Part shown: piece by piece, positions 58,732-64,000 of the stretch
Numbering within the stretch: position 1 is the first letter of the stretch
Layout: each line of letters starts with the position of its first letter
Source of the DNA: Collinsella sp.
Lineage (GTDB): Bacteria > Actinomycetota > Coriobacteriia > Coriobacteriales > Coriobacteriaceae
Reading direction: 5' to 3'
Assembly (NCBI GenBank): GCA_019414345.1
Contig: DXMF01000013.1
Span: 1-64,000, forward strand
DNA: 64,000 bases
Made by a program: the position numbers and the translations under genes
The notes under the pieces: generated by a model
Seen by the model: only the letters and a program-made list of their open reading frames with translations
The model's database searches: none
What the model was told of the DNA's origin: nothing

Positions 58732-61092
58732 ATGGATGCCGCAGCCCGTACCGCCCATGATTCCACCCTCCAGCCGTTCTCGGAGATGGAGCACTATAAG
58801 CATGCCGATGAGCTGCCGCCCGAGATTATGGCGGACAGCTACGACAAACTGGAGCGCCTGTGCCTCAAATATATGAATGTGGACGACTTTTCTAAGGTGG
58901 AGCAGGCCTATTGCTTTGCTGCCGAGAAGCACTGCAACCAAAAGCGCCGCTCGGGTGAGATGTACATCAACCATCCCGTCGAGGTGGCCATCATTTTGGC
59001 CGATCTCAAGATGGACTGCGATGTGGTGTGCGCCGCGCTGCTGCACGATACCGTCGAGGATACCGAGACCTCGCTTGCCGATGTTTCCGGCCTGTTTGGC
59101 GATACGGTGGCCGAGCTCGTCGATGGCGTGACCAAGCTCACCAACATCGAAGTCGACAGCATGGACGAGAAACAGGCGCTCACGCTGCGAAAGATGTTCC
59201 TCGCCATGTCCAAGGACGTCCGCGTCATCATCGTTAAGCTTGCCGACCGTCTGCACAACATGCGCACCCTTGCGGCCTTGCGTGAGGACCGTCGCCTGTT
59301 TAAGGCCCGCGAGACCATGGACGTGTATGCGCCCCTGGCCGACCGTCTGGGCATGAGCTCCATTAAATGGGAACTCGAGGACCTGTCCTTCTTCTACCTT
59401 GAACCCGACGCCTACCAGCGCATCGCACGCATGGTGGCGGAGTCGCGCGAGGTCCGTGAGCGCTATCTGGCCGAGACCATCAAGACACTCACCGACGAGC
59501 TCAACCGCATTGGCCTGGAGGACTTCCAGATCAACGGCCGTTCCAAGCACTATTGGTCCATCTACCAAAAGATGAAGCGCAAGGGCAAGGAATTTTCCGA
59601 GATCTACGACCTGGTGGCACTGCGCGTCATCACGCATTCGGTGCGCGATTGCTACTCCACGCTCGGCGCGGTGCATACGCTGTGGCACCCCATGCCCGGG
59701 CGCTTTAAAGACTATATCGCCATGCCCAAGGTCAATAACTACCAGTCGCTCCACACGACGGTTATCGGCCCCACGGCTCGTCCGCTCGAGATTCAGATTC
59801 GTACCTACGAGATGCATGAGCAGGCCGAGTACGGCATTGCCGCCCACTGGCTATATAAGAAGTCGGGCGGATCGTCTGCTTCCAAGACCAATGACGCTCA
59901 ACGTTTGGACGACCAGATCAACTGGCTCAAGCATTCGCTCGATTGGGCGGCTTCCGACGAGATCACCGATGCCAAGGAATACCTGCACTCGCTGAAGGTC
60001 GATCTGTTCGATCAGGAGATCTTTGTCTTCACGCCCAAAGGCGAGGTCATGGCGCTTCGTGCCGGCTCCACGCCGCTCGACTTTGCCTATGCCGTTCACA
60101 CCGAGGTGGGAAACCACTGCGTCGGCGCCAAAATCAACGGTGCGGTGGCTCCGCTCACGCACGAGATTAAGACGGGTGACCGTGTCGAGATCCTGACTAA
60201 CAAGAGTTCCAAGCCGTCGCGCGATTGGCTCAAGATCGTTAAGACACCTTCCGCCAAGTCAAAGATCCGCCGCTATTTTGCCGCTGCGACCAAGGACGAC
60301 GACGCTGCCGCCGGTCGCGATATGCTGGCCAAGGACCTGCGTAAGCGTGGCTATGGCATTTCTACGCCGCGTTCGACGCGTGCACTCAACGCCGTGGCGG
60401 AGCAGTTTAACTTCAAGCAGCTCGAGGACCTGTTTGCCGCCGTCGGCGCCGGCAAGGTTGCCCCGCGCGCTGCGGGCAATAAGGTCGAGCAAATCTTGGA
60501 CCCCAAGCCCGAGGAACAGCTCACCAAGGCCGAGGCTATCGCCGAGGTCGTGAAGCAGCCTGCTCGCGGCTCCAACCGCAAGCCGCAAAAGCGCGGCAAG
60601 AGCGCTAGTAACGGCATTATCGTCAAGGGCGAGAGCAACAGCGGCCTGCTGGTCCGTCTGGCTCATTGCTGCAACCCCGTGACGGGCGACGACATCGTCG
60701 GCTTCATCACGCGCGGTCGTGGCGTTTCGGTGCATCGCGCCAACTGCCCCAACGTCAAGGGTCTTATGGAACATCCCGAGCGCATGATCGATGTGGAGTG
60801 GGACGGCGCTGCCGACACCCTCTTCCAGGTCGAGATCGTGGTCGAGTGCCTGGACCGCATGGGCCTGCTCAAGGATGTCACCATTGCCATTGGCGATGCG
60901 GGCGGCAATATCCTTTCTGCCGCCACGTCGACCAACCGCGAGGGTATTGCAACCCTGCGCTTTATGGTCGAGATCTCGGACGCGAGCGGTCTGGATCCGC
61001 TGCTGGCTTCCATCAGCAGTGTCGATTCGGTCTACGACGCTCGCCGTCTTATGCCCGGCGAAGGCGGAGCTCAGCTCAAGCGCCGTGTGTAG
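58732..61092 (+). CDS. Bifunctional (p)ppGpp synthetase/hydrolase Rel
   Basis: A 786-residue stringent-response enzyme. The N-terminal HD hydrolase has H105-D106 in ALLHDTVEDTE. The synthetase domain carries the RFKD (324-327) motif typical of bifunctional Rel/SpoT (RxKD), plus KVNNYQSLHTTV. A TGS domain (about 430-490), a helical region and a C-terminal ACT domain (about 715-786) follow. It makes and degrades (p)ppGpp in response to uncharged tRNA. GGGGA precedes the ATG. The gene ends at a terminator hairpin. Confidence 0.93.
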   Translation: MDAAARTAHDSTLQPFSEMEHYKHADELPPEIMADSYDKLERLCLKYMNVDDFSKVEQAYCFAAEKHCNQKRRSGEMYINHPVEVAIILADLKMDCDVVCAALLHDTVEDTETSLADVSGLFGDTVAELVDGVTKLTNIEVDSMDEKQALTLRKMFLAMSKDVRVIIVKLADRLHNMRTLAALREDRRLFKARETMDVYAPLADRLGMSSIKWELEDLSFFYLEPDAYQRIARMVAESREVRERYLAETIKTLTDELNRIGLEDFQINGRSKHYWSIYQKMKRKGKEFSEIYDLVALRVITHSVRDCYSTLGAVHTLWHPMPGRFKDYIAMPKVNNYQSLHTTVIGPTARPLEIQIRTYEMHEQAEYGIAAHWLYKKSGGSSASKTNDAQRLDDQINWLKHSLDWAASDEITDAKEYLHSLKVDLFDQEIFVFTPKGEVMALRAGSTPLDFAYAVHTEVGNHCVGAKINGAVAPLTHEIKTGDRVEILTNKSSKPSRDWLKIVKTPSAKSKIRRYFAAATKDDDAAAGRDMLAKDLRKRGYGISTPRSTRALNAVAEQFNFKQLEDLFAAVGAGKVAPRAAGNKVEQILDPKPEEQLTKAEAIAEVVKQPARGSNRKPQKRGKSASNGIIVKGESNSGLLVRLAHCCNPVTGDDIVGFITRGRGVSVHRANCPNVKGLMEHPERMIDVEWDGAADTLFQVEIVVECLDRMGLLKDVTIAIGDAGGNILSAATSTNREGIATLRFMVEISDASGLDPLLASISSVDSVYDARRLMPGEGGAQLKRRV

Positions 61093-61123
61093 GTGCGAGA
61101 GCCTCTCAGCATCATAGATATTG

Positions 61124-61163
61124 GTTACGTTCGAGGCATCGTTTGGTGCTTCGAACGTATTTT
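61124..61163 (+). terminator. Terminator after rel
   Basis: TACGTTCGA (61124-61132) pairs with TCGAACGTA (61151-61159) across an 18-nt loop, followed by TTTT. Confidence 0.65.
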
Positions 61164-61180
61164 AGAAGGAGGGTATGCGC

Positions 61181-61864
61181 ATGGGCGATATGACTTTGGA
61201 CCTGACACCCCGAGGTGCAGCTTCGATTGAGGCACTCGTCAACGGCCCGATTCAGACCAACAGTTACGTCGTGATTTCGAATGACGAGTGCTTAATCGTC
61301 GATCCGGCGTGGGAGGGCGAGCGTCTTGTGGAGCATATCCGCACCGCGCATCCCGAGGTTCGCGTACTCGGCTCTGTCTGCACGCACGGTCATGCCGACC
61401 ATGTTGGCGGGGTCGCCGGGGTTCGAGCTGTCGTTGGCGACAGCGCACTATATGAGTTGTGCGCTAAGGACGTGACGGTGCCTCGCGCAAATATCGAGGA
61501 GCAGCGCGCCATGTGGGGTATTGAGACGCCCGATCCGGGCGAGCCGACGCGGCTGCTTGCCGAGGGCGATACGATTGAATTGGGCGATATCTGCCTGCAG
61601 GTGATCGAGACGCCGGGGCATACGCCGGGCGGCATCGTCCTGTTCGCCGCGACCGAGCAGGGGAACATCGCCTTTGTGGGCGACACGCTTTTCCCGGGCA
61701 GCCACGGTCGTACCGATCTTTCCGGCGGTGACGAGGCGGCGATTATGCGCTCGCTCTCCAAACTTGCCAAGACGCTTCCGCCCGATACCGTTTGCTTGAC
61801 GGGCCATGGCGATTCGACCACGATGGCGCGCGAACTTATGCAGAATCCGTTTATGCAGATGTAG
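61181..61864 (+). CDS. Metallo-beta-lactamase-fold hydrolase (glyoxalase II-like)
   Basis: A 227-residue hydrolase with the zinc motif THGHADHVGG (His69, His71, Asp73, His74), a distal ETPGHTPGG and LTGHGDST. Relatives act as thioesterase-like glyoxalases (YcbL type). ATG 61181 is 7 nt after AGAAGGAGGG; the ATG at 61175 is only 1 nt away and rejected. A C/G-rich hairpin follows at 61920-61940. No partner lactoylglutathione lyase is seen. Confidence 0.85.
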   Translation: MGDMTLDLTPRGAASIEALVNGPIQTNSYVVISNDECLIVDPAWEGERLVEHIRTAHPEVRVLGSVCTHGHADHVGGVAGVRAVVGDSALYELCAKDVTVPRANIEEQRAMWGIETPDPGEPTRLLAEGDTIELGDICLQVIETPGHTPGGIVLFAATEQGNIAFVGDTLFPGSHGRTDLSGGDEAAIMRSLSKLAKTLPPDTVCLTGHGDSTTMARELMQNPFMQM

Positions 61865-61981
61865 GCTCGAAGCCGTCTTTCGAACCACGAAGACCGCTCA
61901 ATCGTCAAGCTATTTTCCCCAGTGGGTCGATTCTGTGGGGCAAACGGTCAAAAAATGTCCAATCGGATGGTATTCGTGAAC

Positions 61982-62018
61982 AAACGAACGTTTATGCTCG
62001 GGTATGTCGTGGTAAAAT
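61982..62018 (+). promoter_or_regulatory. Promoter and operator-like palindrome of the aldolase gene
   Basis: TTTATG (61991-61996) and TAAAAT (62013-62018) are spaced 16 bp apart. AAACGAACGTTT (61982-61993) forms an inverted repeat overlapping the -35 box. This is consistent with sugar-responsive repression, but the regulator is unknown. Confidence 0.45.
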
Positions 62019-62058
62019 TTCAGGCGTTATCGGAGCAACCTTACAGGAGGTTTCTTTT

Positions 62059-62925
62059 ATGCTCGTCAACGCAGCAGACATGCTCAAGAAGGCCGAGGCC
62101 GGCAAGTACGCTCTCGGTGCCTTCAACACCAACAACCTCGAGTGGACCCTGGCTATTCTCCAGGCCGCCGAGGAGGCCAAGTCTCCGCTGATCCTTCAGT
62201 GCACCGCTGGTGCCGCTAAGTGGATGGGCGGTTTCAAGGTCTGCGCCGACATGGTCAAGGCTGCCGTCGAGGCCACGGGCGTTACCGTCCCCGTCGCCCT
62301 TCACCTCGATCACGGTTCTTACGAGGACTGCTTCAAGTGCATCGAGGCCGGCTTCACGTCCATCATGTATGACGGCTCTCACGAGGAGACCTTCCAGCTT
62401 AACCTCGACCGCACCAAGGAGCTCGTTGAGCTTGCCCACTCCAAGGGCATGTCCATCGAGGCCGAGGTCGGCGGCATCGGCGGCACCGAGGACGGCGTGA
62501 CCTCCAACGGCGAGCTCGCTGACCCCGCTGAGTGCAAGCAGATTGCTGACCTGGGCGTCGACTTCCTCGCCTGCGGTATCGGCAACATCCACGGCGTGTA
62601 TCCCGCCGACTGGGCTGGCCTTTCCTTCGAGCGTCTGGGCGAGATCAAGGCTCAGACCGGCGACCTGCCCCTCGTTCTGCACGGTGGTACCGGCATCCCC
62701 GAGGATCAGATCAAGAAGGCCATCTCCCTGGGTATCTCCAAGATCAACGTCAACACCGATCTCCAGCTCGTCTTCGCCAAGGGCGTTCGCGAGTATATCG
62801 AGGCTGGCAAGGATCAGCAGGGCAAGGGCTTTGACCCCCGCAAGCTCCTCAAGCCTGGTCGCGACAACATCGTTGCCCGCACCAAGGAGCTCATGGAGGA
62901 GTTTGGCTCCGTCAACAAGGCGTAA
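62059..62925 (+). CDS. fba: Class II fructose-bisphosphate aldolase
   Basis: A 288-residue glycolytic enzyme splitting fructose-1,6-bisphosphate to two triose phosphates. The zinc-binding HLDHG (His82, Asp84, His85) and LHGGTGIP signatures are present, as is NVNTDLQL near the C-terminus. The class II form uses zinc rather than a lysine Schiff base. ATG 62059 has AGGAGG upstream. It is followed by a long nested hairpin. Confidence 0.92.
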   Translation: MLVNAADMLKKAEAGKYALGAFNTNNLEWTLAILQAAEEAKSPLILQCTAGAAKWMGGFKVCADMVKAAVEATGVTVPVALHLDHGSYEDCFKCIEAGFTSIMYDGSHEETFQLNLDRTKELVELAHSKGMSIEAEVGGIGGTEDGVTSNGELADPAECKQIADLGVDFLACGIGNIHGVYPADWAGLSFERLGEIKAQTGDLPLVLHGGTGIPEDQIKKAISLGISKINVNTDLQLVFAKGVREYIEAGKDQQGKGFDPRKLLKPGRDNIVARTKELMEEFGSVNKA

Positions 62926-62945
62926 GCGTCGCTAAACTTCCCACC

Positions 62946-63037
62946 GGAAGCCCCGTCTCCCTACACTGTTTCCTTTGCGCTCACCTGGCTTCGCCAGAAG
63001 TCGCGCCAAGGAAACAGTTCCGGGAGACGGGGCTTCC
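62946..63037 (+). terminator. Three-tier cruciform after fba
   Basis: An outer 16-bp stem (62946-62961 with 63022-63037) encloses a second perfect stem ACTGTTTCCTT/AAGGAAACAGT (62965-62975, 63008-63018) and a small CTGGC/GCCAG hairpin (62985-62997). TTCGTTT follows. It probably terminates fba and stabilises its mRNA. Confidence 0.7.
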
Positions 63038-63178
63038 TTCGTTTAACGCCGCAGGGTTACGAGCCTGAATTAAGGTGGCTACTGGCTTCGCCAGAAGTCG
63101 CGCGACGGAATCAGCTCCGGGTGAACGGGGCCTCCTTTGTTAACTCGCTACAGGGTTACTGGGCTGAATTCATTTTTA
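62985..63178. repeat. Imperfect 97-bp tandem repeat
   Basis: CTGGCTTCGCCAGAAGTCGC occurs at 62985 and again at 63082. Both copies are followed in order by related CAGnTCCGGG, ACGGGGC, GTTnAAC, CAGGGTTAC and TGAATT blocks. This indicates a decayed tandem duplication of the 3' half of the fba terminator region. Confidence 0.65.
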
Positions 63179-63212
63179 GAGGTACCGTTTATCGGTGTTG
63201 AGGGTTCCTTTA

Positions 63213-63242
63213 TTGGGGCTTTCTTTTTTATCTCGCTACAAT
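63213..63242 (+). promoter_or_regulatory. Promoter of the final partial gene
   Basis: TTGGGG (63213-63218) and TACAAT (63237-63242) are separated by 18 bp, about 35 nt before the ATG at 63277. The -10 box overlaps an in-frame ATG at 63241, which argues against that start. Confidence 0.45.
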
Positions 63243-63276
63243 GGGCTTCAAGAGTTCTAATGACTTGGAGTTTGGT

Positions 63277-64000
63277 ATGGCTGTTATTAATGTGCTGCCT
63301 TCGGATGGGAAGGTTATTGACGAGGGTCCTGTTGGTTGCTCTGTTGATGTTTGCAATGATGACTTCCGTTTTCTAGATGTTGGCTTGCCACCCGAGATTC
63401 TGCGTTTAAAGGACGCGGGGTATCTTTCGCAGGCTATTGAGGCTTGCGACCGCCTACTTGCCCAAGACCCCGATCCCTCGCTTGCTGCCTGCGTTCGTGC
63501 CGAGCGGTATCGCATGCTTGAGACGCCGCTTCATTTTTCGGTGTCGCGCGATCGAGCTATTGCGATGATTCGCGAGGAGTGGCCTGAGTTTACCGAGGAG
63601 CAGTTTGACGACCTGATTGACCGTGAGCGTATTGACTGGCGCTTTATCGATGGCGAGCTGTTCGTTCTCGATAACTTCCTCGATTCGCTTCGCGTATATC
63701 CCAAAGAGGTCCCCGGCATGCGTCCCGATTCTACGGACGGAATAGCACTGCGCAACGAGATGCTCAAGGAGATGGAGTCGCAAAACGGATTGGCTCGCGT
63801 CATTACGCTTAAAGCGTCCTTGTCTGTCCCCGGCGCTCTGGAGGGGGAGACCGTTTGCGCTTGGCTTCCCGTCGCGGCTGCCTGTCGTCAGCAGTCTCGG
63901 GTCGAGATTCTCGACATGACGCCGGAGGGTGCTGTTGCTCCCGCGAACGCTTCGGCGCGTACCGCCTCGTGGTCTTCTTCGAGTGAGCGCTCATTCTCGG
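63277..64000 (+). CDS. Partial gene, possibly a transglutaminase-like domain protein
   Basis: The reading frame stays open to the end of the window, so at least 241 residues are encoded and the 3' end is missing. GGAG lies 6 nt before ATG 63277. The N-terminal part includes AAGYLSQAIEACDRLLA-type helix (tetratricopeptide-like spacing) and ERIDWRFIDGELFVLDNFLDSL. From about residue 180 a beta-type segment (KASLSVPGALEGETVCAWLPVAAACRQQ) resembles the region preceding transglutaminase-like domains. That assignment is tentative because the diagnostic catalytic part would lie beyond the window. Confidence 0.6.
   Translation, partial: MAVINVLPSDGKVIDEGPVGCSVDVCNDDFRFLDVGLPPEILRLKDAGYLSQAIEACDRLLAQDPDPSLAACVRAERYRMLETPLHFSVSRDRAIAMIREEWPEFTEEQFDDLIDRERIDWRFIDGELFVLDNFLDSLRVYPKEVPGMRPDSTDGIALRNEMLKEMESQNGLARVITLKASLSVPGALEGETVCAWLPVAAACRQQSRVEILDMTPEGAVAPANASARTASWSSSSERSFS

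Larger units (their letters stand above)
62926..63276. other. Intergenic region with nested hairpins and a tandem repeat
   Basis: No gene is supportable here. It contains a large nested inverted repeat (62946-63037) and a degenerate 97-bp tandem duplication (62985-63178). A promoter for the next gene is visible near 63213-63242. Confidence 0.6.

Noticed and set aside
62946..63178. CRISPR array
   Set aside because: The two copies are a single imperfect tandem repeat with long stems and no regular short repeat-spacer pattern. No cas genes are present.
63241..63279. ATG at 63241 as start of the last gene
   Set aside because: It overlaps the likely -10 box TACAAT and has no ribosome-binding site, unlike ATG 63277.

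Overview
The window reads as chromosomal DNA of a strictly fermentative, high-GC actinobacterium, most like a gut Coriobacteriia such as Collinsella. This assignment is an inference from gene content and G/C-rich third codon positions, not a database result. Supporting signs are a DUF3516-type SF2 helicase, a single-chain RecJ-helicase fusion, a ~1250-residue single-chain PurL, a PTS with BglG-type antitermination, N-terminal-rubredoxin rubrerythrin, and a lactate dehydrogenase tied to an EtfAB pair carrying ferredoxin clusters. No rRNA, tRNA, CRISPR array, prophage or transposase gene was seen.

Layout. 1-4600: rubrerythrin (-), an iron alcohol dehydrogenase/aldehyde dehydrogenase pair (+), two very small ORFs and a phosphoesterase. 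4600-8210: a carbohydrate PTS locus with its PRD antiterminator, a recognisable RAT/terminator leader, the EIIBC permease and a ChbG/YdjC deacetylase. 8260-15060: DUF2130 coiled-coil protein, a DUF3516 helicase, TrmB and a second methyltransferase. 15190-19690: a membrane-tethered XRE regulator coupled to a frameshifted DUF4097 protein, then bacterial Elp3 and a spermidine-synthase-like protein. 19713-25331: a compact minus-strand cassette of TerB_N/TerB_C protein, BrxD-like P-loop ATPase and Lhr-like helicase, the best candidate for an under-described genome-processing or defence system. 25420-29461: a DUF554 membrane protein and a five-gene operon of secreted or anchored proteins, one with an LAQTG sortase-type signal. 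29808-33433: flavin-dependent LDH with EtfB and ferredoxin-EtfA. 33430-39000: HD hydrolase, AzlCD, KdgT, a diguanylate cyclase and an EamA exporter. 39096-47024: PurL, cation/proton antiporter, SDR, homoserine dehydrogenase. 47225-52469: a livJ remnant followed by the intact livJHMGF branched-chain amino-acid ABC operon. 52645-55152: CutC, a GalT-like HIT protein, a BASS transporter. 55429-62925: RecJ-helicase, Rel, an MBL hydrolase and fructose-bisphosphate aldolase. 63277-end: the start of an unfinished gene.

How it fits together. Energy and redox genes (LDH-Etf, ADH/ALDH, rubrerythrin, Fba) suit an anaerobe that ferments sugars and exchanges electrons through NADH and ferredoxin. Amino-acid supply is represented by homoserine dehydrogenase, LivJHMGF and AzlCD. 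Rel and a GGDEF protein imply (p)ppGpp and cyclic-di-GMP signalling. Three large SF2 helicases (DUF3516, Lhr-like, RecJ-fused) lie in one window. Several perfect or near-perfect intergenic palindromes, some containing GGGAC-type cores, look like a family of small dispersed repeats.
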